From Pelotomaculum terephthalicicum JT (GTDB lineage Bacteria > Bacillota > Desulfotomaculia > Desulfotomaculales > Pelotomaculaceae), in assembly GCF_022410535.1 (NCBI RefSeq), contig NZ_JAKNBL010000014.1:1-64000 (forward strand): DNA of 64,000 nucleotides, written 5' to 3'. A model generated the notes under the pieces. That model saw nothing but the letters and a program-made list of their open reading frames with translations, was not told the origin of the DNA and did not search any database. The first letter of the stretch is position 1; each line of letters begins with the position of its first letter. The position numbers and the translations under genes were made by a program. This document shows positions 40,501-50,000 of this stretch, piece by piece.

Positions 40501-43500
40501 GGTCTTTGGGCTGCACCGCTTCCAGCGCCTTGATGTTGGGGGCGATCTGCTCCGCAAGGTCGGGTCGCATTTCGGCAAGCCCTCTGGCCAGGCGGAGCTT
40601 ATTCCGCACATTCCCCGAAAGGTATTCATCGGCGGTAACGAAGGGGCAACGGGTGATGTCAAAAAAGGCTTTCGGCACTTGAGCCGGGTCTTGGTCGCCG
40701 AGGTTGCGGAAGATTACGCCCTGCAGGTCGTCGGCAAGCTGTTCCTCGGAAAGCCCGGTCAGGTCATGCATGAAACCTAAGTCCACGCGGGCTTTTTCCG
40801 CGATGGAGATGGCCAGTGCTTCGGCGGCGGTGTCCACATGGGTCACGGTGGCGCGCCGCCGGATGGTGCGCTTGGTAAACATGTCCGCCTTGCGCTCCAT
40901 CTCGCCGTTTTCGTCCAGCACCTCCAAAGAGCAGAGCAGGCAGTAGGCGCTGTCGTCAGCAAAGGCCATGCTGTTGCCCCGGCTGTTGATCAGGCCGTAT
41001 TTGGCGGTAAAGGCATCGTAGAGGCGGTTCAGCTTGCGCTGCTGCGCCCGGATGGTTTCGTCGCCGTAGTCCTCGGTCTGGTATTCGATCAGGTCGCGGA
41101 CGCAGTCCCGCAGCTCGATCATGCCCTTGATGCGGCCCTGGGCCGTGACGGAGGTTTCCACCCGGTTCATCCGGCTGTTTTCCCGGTAGTAAATCTGGCC
41201 GTCCACCAGGCAATAGCTGAAATTGCGGACGCTGGGGTCCGCCGGGATGGAGGAGGTATCCGCATCCTCGCTGATGTCGTCCATCTCGTAGTCGCTAATC
41301 TCGGCGTGGATGTTTTCCAGCGCCTCCCGCAAAAGCTCGGCAAGGTCGACATCCTCATGAGGCAGGCAGGCGGTCTCGGATTCGTTGCCGTACATGCTTT
41401 TGTCAAAGACCATCCTGCCCAGCACCATGTCCGGGTTGTCGGCAAAATATTGGTTGACGGGCACGCCGTCCCCGGTGGCGGAAAGATGCACCCAGTCCGG
41501 TTCCACGTCCATCACGCGGTCGCGCTTCTGCAAAAAGAGGATGTCGGTGGTAACCTCGGTTCCGGCGTTGGCCAGAAACGCGTTGTTGGGCAATCTGACC
41601 GCCCCTAAAAGCTCGGCCCGCTGCGCGATGTATTTGCGCACCTCGGGGTTTTGCTTATCCATCGTGCCTTTGGACGTGATGAAGGCAATAATGCCGCCGG
41701 GCCGCACCTTGTCCAAGGTCTTGGCAAAGAAATAGTCGTGGATGTAAAACTTGTATTTGTCATATTTCTTATCTGCTACGCCATAGCTGCCGAAAGGCAC
41801 GTTGCCCACGGCCAGGTCGAAAAAGCTGTCGGGCAGGTTGGTTTCCTCAAAGCCCTGCACCGCGATATTGGCTTGCTGATAAAGCTGCTTGGCGATCCGG
41901 CCCGTGACGCCGTCCAGCTCCACGCCGTATAGCCTGGATTCTTTCATGCTCTCGGGCACCAGGCCGAAAAAGTTGCCGCTACCGCAGGCGGGCTCCAAAA
42001 TGTTGCCGGTCTGAAAGCCCATGTTTTCCAAACAGGTGTAGATGGCTTTAATCACGACGGGCGACGTGTAGTGGGCATTGAGGGTGGAGGCCCGCGCGGA
42101 ATTGTATTCATCCTCGTCCAGCAATTCCTTCAGCTCCGCGTATTCCTTCGCCCACTGGGGGTTGGCCTCGTCAAAGGCTTGCGGCAGGCCGCCCCAGCCG
42201 ACGTATTTTGACAGGATCTCCTGTTCTTGCGGGGTGGCCAGCCGGTTTTCTTCCTCCAGTTGGCTGACCAGACGGATGGCCGCGACATTCCAGGCGTACT
42301 TGGTCTTTTGGCCGCCCACGCCCAGGTTGTCGTCGGTGATCCGGAAATTGACGCGGGGCTGCTTCGCTGGTTCCGGCGCAAGGTGCAGGCGGGCTTTGGC
42401 AGCCTCGCCGCCCTGGGCCTTCTGCTGCTCCAAAAGGCGGCGCACGAAGCCGACGCTCTCCCGGCGGAAGATGGGGAAGCCCACGCCGTTTTGAAAGGTG
42501 ATGTCCCGCAGGCTGACCGTGCCGGTTTCCTCGTCGATGGTGTCAATGGCAAAGCGGCGGCCGTCGATGGACAATTCCAGGCCCGCGGCCATTTCTTTTT
42601 CGGCTGGTTGTTTAATATCCGTGTCGGGATAGATGCCGATCCTGAAGTCTTGAAAGTATTCGAGGGCCGCGTCGTCATTTAAAAAAGAGCCCTGCATCCG
42701 CCGGGCAATTCCGTGGATGTCAAGGGCCTCCAGACGCACCGTGAGCTGTTGGGGAGAATTCAAGTCCTGTAGAACTACCGTTCCCGCTTCTTTATCAATA
42801 CTGAACAGATAGAACGGCGGGGAGCGGTCTTCTTTCCGCGTCGGGGATTCGCCCTCGCCGCCGCTGCCGATGGTGACGGTATCCTGGCGGGTGACGCTGG
42901 CATCCCCGGTTTGCCGCGCCCAATCCAGCGCGGCGGAGTCGTCGGCGTGGATGGCCGCCAGGTCGCGGGTTTCCGTCAGGTGATCCTGATAGGTCCGCTG
43001 GAACACGTCCTCCTGGAGCCATTCCCGAAACCGCGGCAGGGTGGCGTAGGCTTCGTAAAAGTCCTGGTGTTCCTCCCGCATGGAAAGGGCGATCCGGTCA
43101 AGGGCCTCGTCCAGCTCCCGCTTGGCGCTGTCGGGATCGGTGTCTCTGTCCCGCAAGAAGGAGAATATCTCATCCTGCTGCACCCGGCTGACCAGCTCCG
43201 GTAGATATGTCCGGTACAGGTCGCGGGGGGATGGCGCTTGCTCTTTTTCGGCTGGTTGCTCTGCAGGAGCTTCCGTCTGCATTGCAGCAGTTTCCTGCTT
43301 GTTGGCGATCAGATGGTCGTTGAGGGGATTTTCCCGCAGCCTCCGGTCAAAGTCGCTCCGCGCAAGCTCCTTGTTGAAAAGCGGAAAGCTCGCGTCCCGG
43401 AGCTGCACGGTGCTGTTGTCAAAAGCCAAAACTTCGTATTCGTCCGCGCCAATGTAGACCGTGCTGCCAAGGGAAAAGGCGTAACGCGCCTTCTCCCGCG

Positions 43501-45193
43501 ACGGCGGTGTTGCCTCGGCGGGGGCGGGCTCCCGGTTCAGAATTTCGCGGGCGTAGACTTCCTCGGCAAGCTGCTGGCGGCGTTCCTCCGTCTGCCGCCG
43601 GTAGGCGGGCAGATACTCTTTTTCTTTGTCGCTTAAATAGCGTCCGACGGCAATCAACTCGCCGATTCGCTTCTGCACCTTCATCCAGGGCAGAAGGATT
43701 TTGGCATCCGGCCCGGTGCGCTTTCCCCTGGTGAGGGTGATGCCTTTGACATCATGCCATTCGTCAATGTCCAGGTCGAACAGGGCAGGGGCGCGTCCGC
43801 CTGTGCCGTACTCCTTTTTCAGAAATTCGGCGTTTTCTTTGGCGGAGGCGTTTTGTTGGAAGTGGAGATAAATCCGGTACTTGCCGTCCTGGACGCCGCT
43901 GCCTTGCCGCAAAACCGCGTCAATGGCTTCCTGGGGAATAGAGAAAGCGGAGGATTTTTCGTCCTCCGCCTGTTCTATGGCCGCTGTTTGCTGTTCCTCT
44001 GTTGGCAGCAGGGTTAGCTGTAAATAAGCTCCGTCAGTACGCTTTCCTCCGCCTGGTGCTTGAGGGTGTTCATGTGTCCCGTCCAACCCAGCGGGTCGGT
44101 CGCCTTGTCCGGCGCGGGGTTCTTTGCCAGGAGCTGCGCCGTGATCCGCTCGACGCGCTCCCGCGCCATCCGGTCGATCTCCGCCAGGTGGCTGTTCAGG
44201 TCCCCGGACAGCATCAGGCTGGCGTACATTCCTTTCCGGTGGTTTTTCAGGTATGTTCTGCGCAACATCCCATATTTGCCGATGTGCGTTTGTTCTTCCG
44301 GCAGGGCCAAGTCGGGCAGCAGGTAATCGCCCTGCTGCGTGTAGGTCAGTTCCATGCTCACCGCTCCTTTCATCACTTTGCTTTACGGTTTTATTGTGCA
44401 CTTCGCCTCGACTTTTGGCAAATGTGCGGCTTTGCTTTCGCTCCGCTTTTTGCATGTCCTTGACCGTGGCCTCGATTTCCCGCAGGAGCATTTCGGCTAT
44501 GTCGCTGGTGGCCGCACCCAGGCGGGAAACGGTGTCGAGGGTATTGAAATTAAGGACGCTCTGAAAATCCTCAAAGGTCAGGTATTCGTCGGCGTTGTAG
44601 CCGCAACGGGTTAAGAGCATGCAGGCCACGGAGCTTTTCAGGGCGTCCTTGAAAAACACCTCGACGTTCAGCTCGTCCAGTTCTTCCAAAAGGCTGCCTT
44701 CCCGGAAAGGAAGGAGTTCGGACAGGTAATCCGTGAAATTGTCGTCCACCGCGTTTGCGGCGGCACTGAGCAGGGCATGGGGCAGACCGCTTTTTTCGGC
44801 CAACTCCCCAAAGGTGTTTTCCAGGGATTCCGTTACCGCCTCGGCATATTTGTCCCGCATTTCCCACAGCGGGACGGGACGGTTGTAGCGGCTGTTGGTG
44901 TCGCTTACGTCAAACACATGGCGGAGCCTTAAGCGACTGCCGCTGTCGTCGATGAGGGCAATGCCCTTTGCACCTTTGTTTACCCACCGTCCCAGTTTCC
45001 CGTTCCACACTTCAATGGGAGCACAGGCCGTCGCGCCGGGCCGCTGGGCGTAAATCAAAAGCTGGTCTTGAAAGGGATATTTATAGCTCCAGGCCGCGGT
45101 TTTCAGGAAGGAAGTCCATTTGGCATGATTTCTGGTGACGCTGCGGGCCGTCCTTTCGGAAAGCTCTGTGATCAGTTGCAGCTTGGTCGCCAA
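37508..45193 (-). CDS. Giant methylase-helicase (SNF2-type) of the ICE
   Basis: A 2,561-residue polyvalent protein. An ArdC-like N-terminus (about 1-110, FLKTAAWSYKYPFQDQLLIY) is followed by a low-complexity linker (about 265-400), an LPD-type middle region, and an N6-adenine methylase with EPACGSGNF near 1067 and NVPFGSY near 1130 (N-x-P-F active site; NPPF is more usual). The superfamily II helicase has HCVGAGKT near 1756, VDEADF near 1918 and the C-terminal motif RSGRIVRQGN near 2250, then coiled coils. Such proteins protect or remodel element DNA after entry; their exact job is unproven. No frameshift. A TnpV gene lies in another frame inside the linker. AAGGAGG precedes the ATG. Confidence 0.9.
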   Translation of the reverse strand: MATKLQLITELSERTARSVTRNHAKWTSFLKTAAWSYKYPFQDQLLIYAQRPGATACAPIEVWNGKLGRWVNKGAKGIALIDDSGSRLRLRHVFDVSDTNSRYNRPVPLWEMRDKYAEAVTESLENTFGELAEKSGLPHALLSAAANAVDDNFTDYLSELLPFREGSLLEELDELNVEVFFKDALKSSVACMLLTRCGYNADEYLTFEDFQSVLNFNTLDTVSRLGAATSDIAEMLLREIEATVKDMQKAERKQSRTFAKSRGEVHNKTVKQSDERSGEHGTDLHAAGRLPAARLGPAGRTNAHRQIWDVAQNIPEKPPERNVRQPDAVRGPEQPPGGDRPDGAGARRADHGAAPGKEPRAGQGDRPAGLDGTHEHPQAPGGGKRTDGAYLQLTLLPTEEQQTAAIEQAEDEKSSAFSIPQEAIDAVLRQGSGVQDGKYRIYLHFQQNASAKENAEFLKKEYGTGGRAPALFDLDIDEWHDVKGITLTRGKRTGPDAKILLPWMKVQKRIGELIAVGRYLSDKEKEYLPAYRRQTEERRQQLAEEVYAREILNREPAPAEATPPSREKARYAFSLGSTVYIGADEYEVLAFDNSTVQLRDASFPLFNKELARSDFDRRLRENPLNDHLIANKQETAAMQTEAPAEQPAEKEQAPSPRDLYRTYLPELVSRVQQDEIFSFLRDRDTDPDSAKRELDEALDRIALSMREEHQDFYEAYATLPRFREWLQEDVFQRTYQDHLTETRDLAAIHADDSAALDWARQTGDASVTRQDTVTIGSGGEGESPTRKEDRSPPFYLFSIDKEAGTVVLQDLNSPQQLTVRLEALDIHGIARRMQGSFLNDDAALEYFQDFRIGIYPDTDIKQPAEKEMAAGLELSIDGRRFAIDTIDEETGTVSLRDITFQNGVGFPIFRRESVGFVRRLLEQQKAQGGEAAKARLHLAPEPAKQPRVNFRITDDNLGVGGQKTKYAWNVAAIRLVSQLEEENRLATPQEQEILSKYVGWGGLPQAFDEANPQWAKEYAELKELLDEDEYNSARASTLNAHYTSPVVIKAIYTCLENMGFQTGNILEPACGSGNFFGLVPESMKESRLYGVELDGVTGRIAKQLYQQANIAVQGFEETNLPDSFFDLAVGNVPFGSYGVADKKYDKYKFYIHDYFFAKTLDKVRPGGIIAFITSKGTMDKQNPEVRKYIAQRAELLGAVRLPNNAFLANAGTEVTTDILFLQKRDRVMDVEPDWVHLSATGDGVPVNQYFADNPDMVLGRMVFDKSMYGNESETACLPHEDVDLAELLREALENIHAEISDYEMDDISEDADTSSIPADPSVRNFSYCLVDGQIYYRENSRMNRVETSVTAQGRIKGMIELRDCVRDLIEYQTEDYGDETIRAQQRKLNRLYDAFTAKYGLINSRGNSMAFADDSAYCLLCSLEVLDENGEMERKADMFTKRTIRRRATVTHVDTAAEALAISIAEKARVDLGFMHDLTGLSEEQLADDLQGVIFRNLGDQDPAQVPKAFFDITRCPFVTADEYLSGNVRNKLRLARGLAEMRPDLAEQIAPNIKALEAVQPKDLSASEIDVRLGATWLPPDVVEQFMFELLEPPYYIKSKIHVSFSSYTAMWNISGKNADSTNIKAAMTYGTNRVNAYKIIEETLNLKDVRIFDTRYDADGRETRVLNKKETAIAQQKQEAIKEAFRDWVWKDPQRRERLTRIYNDRFNAIRPREYDGSHIKFTGMNPEISLRQHQVDAVAHILYGGNTLLAHCVGAGKTYEMAAAAMEGKHLGLCQKSLFVVPNHLTEQWAGEFLQLYPSANILVATKKDFETKNRKKFCARIATGDYDAVIIGHSQFEKIPISAERQKRQLQEQIWEITDGIRELKAERGERYAIKQLEKTKKNLELKLKKLNDTSRKDDVVTFEELGVDRLFVDEADFYKNLFLYTKMRNVAGLAQTEAQKSSDLFAKCRYLDELTEGRGIVFATGTPISNSMTEMYTMQRYLQYEALCKQGLQHFDCWASTFGETVTAIELAPEGTGYRAKTRFARFYNLPELMSMFKEVADIKTADMLDLPVPKANYHNVAVKPSKFQRDMVAELGERAEKVRNRMVEPHEDNMLKITNDGRKLALDQRLANPMLPDHEESKVNACVDNIFRFWQEHRDQKLTQLVFCDLSTPKNDGNFNVYDDVRQKLTARGVPTDEIAFIHDANTETRKKELFARVRAGQVRVLVGSTFKMGAGTNVQDRLIALHDLDCPWRPRDLEQRSGRIVRQGNKNDEVHIFRYVTENTFDAYLYQILENKQRFISQIMTSKSPVRSAEDIDETALSYAEVKALATGNPLIKEKMDLDIQVSKLKLLKANHLSQRYALEDRLLKQFPQQIKFTEERIAGYEKDIAQYEKYSAKEPVGEKAEESKFAGMTVKGISYPEKAKAGAAILEACKLMTSPEPQEMGSYLGFPMLFSFDSFNKKYQITLQGALSHTVALGADVHGNITRLNNAFAEMPKKLEHCREQLKTLRQQMETAKKEIDIPFEKEQELQSKSARLHDLNILLNMDKPENEIMDEPDEGMDIPEKKAVGYER
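44014..44355 (-). CDS. tnpV: TnpV-family protein, nested in the giant gene
   Basis: A 113-residue TnpV protein (MELTYTQQGDYLLPDLALPE, then IGKYGMLRRTYLKNHRKGMY, SLMLSGDLNSHLAEIDRMAR, HQAEESVLTELIYS), the family known from the clostridial Tn4451 transposons. It has a full AAAGGAG ribosome binding site 8 nt before its ATG. It is read on the same strand but in another frame within the linker of the methylase-helicase gene, which is open through it with a low-complexity Pro/Gly/Arg sequence. TnpV clearly carries the conserved protein signal here, so both frames are probably translated. Confidence 0.75.
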   Translation of the reverse strand: MELTYTQQGDYLLPDLALPEEQTHIGKYGMLRRTYLKNHRKGMYASLMLSGDLNSHLAEIDRMARERVERITAQLLAKNPAPDKATDPLGWTGHMNTLKHQAEESVLTELIYS

Positions 45194-45206
45194 TGCGCAT
45201 CCCTCC

Positions 45207-45473
45207 TTATTTTAATGTATATTGGTTGGACAGCCTGCCGCCGTCCTCGGAGTACCGGGGAACAATGCCGATCATGTCCAACCGCCGCAAGCGGTTCAGA
45301 TTGCGGCTGGTGGCCGAACGGGACAGGCCCACGCTTTTACCAAGGCTCTTAATGGATATGACCGCGCTGTGGTGGCGGCCTCCCGCCATGTCCAGCAGAT
45401 AGCAGTACAGGAGCTTTGCCGACGCGGGGGCGTGGAGGCCCGCGCACAGCCTGTATCTCGTCAGAACGTTCAT
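45207..45473 (-). CDS. Small helix-turn-helix protein
   Basis: An 88-residue winged-helix/HTH protein (LHAPASAKLLYCYLLDMAGG, SIKSLGKSVGLSRSATSRNL, RLRRLDMIGIVPRYSEDGGR), resembling the RepA_N/GntR-like HTH genes that precede the giant helicase gene in this ICE class. Probable regulator of the maintenance genes. Good site (GGAGGGA) before the ATG, 13 nt upstream of the giant gene. Confidence 0.75.
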   Translation of the reverse strand: MNVLTRYRLCAGLHAPASAKLLYCYLLDMAGGRHHSAVISIKSLGKSVGLSRSATSRNLNRLRRLDMIGIVPRYSEDGGRLSNQYTLK

Positions 45474-45504
45474 CTTTTCCCTCCCTCCTTAAAAGCACTG
45501 GGCC

Positions 45505-45828
45505 TTACCGTTCCGGTTCGTGCTTTTTCTTATGGATTGGTTTGCTCTGTGTTTGCTCGCGTAGTCGTTCCTTTTCATCACCGGTGTCCTTTTGGGGCTG
45601 GAGGGAGCGCAAGTACTCGATTTCTTCCAGGGCGCGCTTGCATAAATCCTCCACGGCGGCCAGCCGGTCCCCCAGGTAATGCCCCCAAAAGTATTCCTTT
45701 TCGTCCTTTCTGCATTTCCAGGTGACAAACTGCGCGGGCGCTTTCTCACTGTGCCCGATGACGAATTCCGCGTTGCCCACGGCCAGCCGGTCGGTAATGA
45801 CATACCCGGCGTTGATCTCTTTTTCCAT
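45505..45828 (-). CDS. Conserved ICE protein
   Basis: A 107-residue soluble protein: MEKEINAGYVITDRLAVGNA, EFVIGHSEKAPAQFVTWKCR, YFWGHYLGDRLAAVEDLCKR, and a basic tail ending KKHEPER. Family common to conjugative elements of Clostridia; function unknown. ATG at 45828, 10 nt after AGGAGG (the upstream frame is an overlap of the next gene). Confidence 0.7.
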   Translation of the reverse strand: MEKEINAGYVITDRLAVGNAEFVIGHSEKAPAQFVTWKCRKDEKEYFWGHYLGDRLAAVEDLCKRALEEIEYLRSLQPQKDTGDEKERLREQTQSKPIHKKKHEPER

Positions 45829-45842
45829 ATCCTGAAAGCCTC

Positions 45843-46457
45843 CTAACGCTCCTGTACTTGTTTTTTGTGCTTGGCCTGTTGCCCGGCCAGTATCTGTTTT
45901 AGCTGTTCCTTTGCCCAATCGGGCATATATTCGGTTTTCAAAACGCCCAGGATGTCCTCCCGATTCCAGCGGTATTCCTTGCCGGAGTATAGATTGACGG
46001 TGTAGACCGCCCGGCCCCTGGCGTTGGCGTAAGCGCCAAAGCCGCCCACGGCCAGCACAAGCTGCTTGTCGGCGGTGCGGTATTCGGGACGCAGGCGTTC
46101 CGCCCTGATGACCACCACCTTGTTTTCAATGCTTTCGCCGTAATCGTTTGGTGTGCAATGTTCTAGCGCGAAGGGCGAAAGCGGAACGGTGATTTTATCC
46201 CGTTCCGCTTTGACCGCCTCAAGCTGCGCCCGCACCCGGTTGGTAAACTCGCTCATCATTTCCAGGTAGTCCGCGCTTCCCACGACGTTAAAATAGTGGT
46301 CGATGCCCAACGGGTTATCCCAGGTGCAGTCGCATACCATGTACGGACAGTCGGTTTTCCCGTCGTCAACCGCAAAAAGGATTTCTCTATCACCAACATG
46401 GATGGCGTGTGTCACCTCGTAGGTATCCACCATGCGTTTTTCTTCAGCCATTTTCAT
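45843..46457 (-). CDS. Conserved ICE protein of unknown function
   Basis: A 204-residue soluble protein with a beta-rich first half (YEVTHAIHVGDREILFAVDD, then ADYLEMMSEFTNRVRAQLEA) and a C-terminal LVLAVGGFGAYANARGRAVY, LYSGKEYRWNREDILGVL. Regularly found in clostridial conjugative elements next to the previous gene. No catalytic motif recognised. The ATG at 46457 is 6 nt after AAAGGAGC. It ends KKQVQER and is the last gene before a terminator separating it from the pilus operon. Confidence 0.7.
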   Translation of the reverse strand: MKMAEEKRMVDTYEVTHAIHVGDREILFAVDDGKTDCPYMVCDCTWDNPLGIDHYFNVVGSADYLEMMSEFTNRVRAQLEAVKAERDKITVPLSPFALEHCTPNDYGESIENKVVVIRAERLRPEYRTADKQLVLAVGGFGAYANARGRAVYTVNLYSGKEYRWNREDILGVLKTEYMPDWAKEQLKQILAGQQAKHKKQVQER

Positions 46458-46479
46458 GCTCACGCTCCTTTGCGGGCAG

Positions 46480-46509
46480 CGGAAAAGGGACGGCTATCCG
46501 TCCTTTTTC
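46480..46509. terminator. Terminator after the pilus operon
   Basis: GGACGG and CCGTCC pair around CTAT (about 46486-46502), flanked by A-runs and T-runs on either side, so it can act in both directions. It ends the Tad-like operon on the minus strand. Confidence 0.7.
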
Positions 46510-46519
46510 CGCAGGTCCG

Positions 46520-46609
46520 TTATTTCTCTTTCCGATTTAGGTGCAGGTACACCGCGCCGCTGATAATCATCAGGCAAAGCACAGCGGCTAAAATCGTCTT
46601 CAACTCCAC
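46520..46609 (-). CDS. 29-residue membrane peptide
   Basis: MELKTILAAVLCLMIISGAV and then YLHLNRKEK: one membrane helix, basic tail. The GTG start at 46609 has AAGGAGGTG 8 nt upstream, the strongest evidence that it is translated. It lies at the end of the pilus operon; perhaps a regulator or minor part of the pilus machine. Confidence 0.6.
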   Translation of the reverse strand: MELKTILAAVLCLMIISGAVYLHLNRKEK

Positions 46610-46633
46610 AAAAAACACCTCCTTATATATAAG

Positions 46634-47047
46634 TCAGCAGGTTAGTCCGTATAAAAAAAGAACACCGGCGTACATAAAAGCTCCAATGCACAAAAAGACG
46701 GCCAGCGGTACGCTTCTCTGCCGTGTCGCCAACCCATAGACGAGGGCGGGGGGCAGGCTGAAAAAGAGGATGGCCGCCAGCGCGTTCAGTCCGAGATAAA
46801 AGCCCAGCGCCGCCGTCAGCTTGATGTCGCCGCCGCCCACGCCGCCGTATTTCATGGCCAGAAAGAGCAGGCAAACACCCGGCAGCAGAAATCCCGCAAT
46901 CCGCTGGGCCGGGGCCGGTTCTGGAAACAAAAAAGCGGATACGCCGCCGATGGCAAGGATTGTTATCCATGTCCAATCGGGGATAATCCGCTTTTTCCAA
47001 TCCATGAAAGCCGCCCACAGGAGAGGGATAACACAAAGCGGCAGCAT
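46634..47047 (-). CDS. Prepilin peptidase, TadV/CpaA type (A24)
   Basis: A 137-residue membrane aspartic protease that cleaves and may methylate Flp-like prepilins. The two catalytic aspartates are in MDWKKRIIPDW (near residue 16) and YGGVGGGDIKLTAAL (near 77, the GxGD motif). Four to six membrane helices. Short length is typical for TadV. The ATG at 47047 lies 2 nt after the CARDB-protein stop, so it is coupled to it. It is the last main gene of the Tad-like operon. Confidence 0.9.
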   Translation of the reverse strand: MLPLCVIPLLWAAFMDWKKRIIPDWTWITILAIGGVSAFLFPEPAPAQRIAGFLLPGVCLLFLAMKYGGVGGGDIKLTAALGFYLGLNALAAILFFSLPPALVYGLATRQRSVPLAVFLCIGAFMYAGVLFLYGLTC

Positions 47048-47048
47048 A

Positions 47049-50000
47049 TCAATTTCCCGTGGTGACATCATCGTCATACATGCTGTCCACCACATAGATT
47101 TTCAGCGCCCCGCCGGTAATCCACTTTGATAGTGTTCCGCCGGGGGTATGCGCATCGGTGACAAGGAGTTGCACGATGTAGTCCTTATCGTCGGGGAACC
47201 AGATGGGGACGTACTGCTTTCTATATAAAAAGGGGGAGGTGGGATTCTCCCGAAAAACAAATTGGCCGCCTTCCTTCTCTAAGGGAATGGCGGTTTCATA
47301 GCGGTGCTCGGGCAGATAAACCTCCGCCGTCTGCGGGGCGGTAATCAGTTCCGGCCTGTCGTAGTTGGTATCCACGGTGGCGGTGACACGGATGGCATAG
47401 CCGTAGCCCGACTTGAGATAGCCGCGGGATTTGGTTTCGTAGTCCAATGCAGCGGTAACTTTCAGCTCCGCGTAAAACTGCCGCCATACAAACTGGCCGT
47501 TTTCGTAGCGTTGCTCCCACCATGTCACCCTGGGCTGCTCGCTTCTTTGCGGCGGGTCGGGCAGTGTCCGGCTTTCCTCCGGTTCCGTATAGGTTACATT
47601 TTTAATGACGGCCTGTTGGGTATAGGTGTTGTTGCTTGTAGAAGTTTCATTATCCAAAACCTCATCGGGGTTGATGGTGGCAATCAGGGTAACGCCCTTA
47701 TCGGCCTGCACATGGGGGGTATCCCATTTGACCGACACGGTATTCCAGGTATTCTGCTCCATGACTACCGCATCCACACGCTTTTTTAGCGAAAGCTCCG
47801 GGATTTCAAACAGCACGGAAACCTTCTGTCCGGGCGTAAAGTCCAGACTGCCTTTGTTGGACACCTTGATGGTGGTGATAACCGACTGGTTTTCCTTATA
47901 CTGATCCGGGGTAATACGCTGCACGTCCAGGTCATAGGGGCGCTCCAACACCATGATTTCCGCCGCCGCCCGGTTGTTGCCCATGTTGGCGTCCGTGTAA
48001 TCCGTAGGCGGCGACACCTGCGCCGCAAGCCGGATGGTTGTGCCTTTTTCGCCCGCCGTGCCAGTAACAAGGTAGGATTTTTTCTCATAGGCCCCGAAAT
48101 TGGCCGTGGCGGGCACAGCGGGAACCGTCTGGCCGTCGATGGCGGCATTCAGGTACACATCAGTCAAGGCCTTGCCGGTGGAGTTGGCAAAGTACACGGT
48201 AAAGCTGTATTCCTCCTGCTGGTAGGCTATGGGAGGCGAGGACAAATTCACCCATACGTCGCACAACAGGTTATCCGGGTTATCGGGATTATTGGGATTG
48301 TTCGGGTCGTCGGGATTGTCGGGTTCCTCGGGATTATCCGGGTTGTCAGGGTCCGGGGGGTTATGCGGGTTGTCAGGGCTGCCGGCAGGTCTTGCCACTA
48401 CCGTGATGCTTGAAACGGCGGTGTTATTGCTGAGATTTCTGTCAATAAAGCCCTCCGGCGCTTGAACGTTGGCCCACAAATGATATATCTCTCCTGCCTT
48501 CCCCGCCGTGCCCTCAATCGTAAAGGACTTGGTTTCGCCTGGCTGGAAGGCTGCTGTTTGCGGAATTTGCACCAGCGTATTTTCATCGCTTTTCACTGCC
48601 AGGGGTACAGCGTTCAGTTCCCTGCCGGAATGATTGGTGAAACTCACGGTATAGGCGTATTTTTCGTATTCGTAAACGGTTGGCGGGGCAAGAATGGCAG
48701 CCGACAGGTCGCAGGATTCCTTCAGGCCGGGCGGTTCATCCGAGGGATTGTCAGGGTTGTCGGGATTATCCGGCGTGTCCGGCTCGTCGGGCGTGTCGTT
48801 GTTGCCGGGTGTTGACTCCGGCGCGGGGTCAACGATTCGTATAACCGCCGTGGCTGTGTTGTTGTTAAGATTTCCATCATGGAAGCCCTCGGGCACGCCG
48901 ATATGCGCCCAGAGACGGATTTCGTCGGCGGCGGTGTCCGCCGTGCGCTTCACTTCATGGGCTTTGCTGGTGTTGGCAGGGAAGTCCTGCGTGACCGGTA
49001 TTTCCTCGATGGTTACGCCGTCCACCGTACCCTTTAATGGCACATCATAGGCCGGGCTGCTTCCGCTGTTCATGTAAATCACGGTAAAAGAATAATTGTC
49101 GCCCCGGTTCACCGTGGCGGGGGCGCGGATGGCAACCGACAGGTCGTTTCCGTCACATGCTTTGAACTTAAAATAGAAATTGGCAGCGGGAATTTGATAG
49201 TGGATTTTCTGCGTGATTTCGGTCTGCGTTTCGCTTTCCCCATCGGTGTATTCGGCTGTTTCCGGGGTGTAATCCCATTCAAGGCCGCAATAAATGAAAT
49301 TGCGGGACAGCTTAATGTCGTCCTTGTGGAAGGTGACGGAGGTGGTCTGATAGGGATATAGCAATTCCGGTATACCTTTGTCCTGCGCGGTGAGCTTCCC
49401 GAAAATCTCCTGTTTGCTTTCGTCGCACCAGGTTGCTTCTACATCAATCTTTACCGGGGCTTGATAGGATAGCACCGTGTCCCGCATGGTTTCAAAGGCG
49501 ATGAGCGTCTTTGCCGTCCAGCCGTAACGGGTGGTCAGCGGTTCAAAATCGGTGTCCGTGTCATAGGTTCCGTACAGCCTGCCGGAAGCATAGCCGTAGA
49601 TTTCCACCACCAGGCTGCCTTTCAGAGTGTAGGTACCGCCGTCACAGCGGTTGATCCAGGCGGCGATCCGCTCCTGTTCATGGTCGGCCACAGTGTTGGC
49701 GCTGACGAGATCGATGCGTTGCGGCTCTGGGAAGGCTTTCAGCAGCGTTTCGCCCTCGTAGATTTCTTTCACGTTCATGCCGATGGTGCGGTATCGGGTG
49801 TCATATGTGGCGGGGACTTGGAAAACCACATTGGCCGTAACGACAAGAACGGCCCCTTTATCTGTCTGGGCGGTCACGGTGCAAGGGCCGCAAGCCTCTT
49901 TGTTCTCAATGGTCAATGTATAGTTTGGGGTTATTGCTTGACTTTGGCCGCCGTACTCCAGCCGAACCTCGGTGAGGCTGCCGGTTTTGGCCGTGGTGTT

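Noticed and set aside
37727-44463. Long plus-strand frames opposite the giant gene (for example 38408-39220, 39230-40375, 40838-41608)
   Set aside because: Opposite a well-conserved gene; no starts with sites, products unlike proteins.
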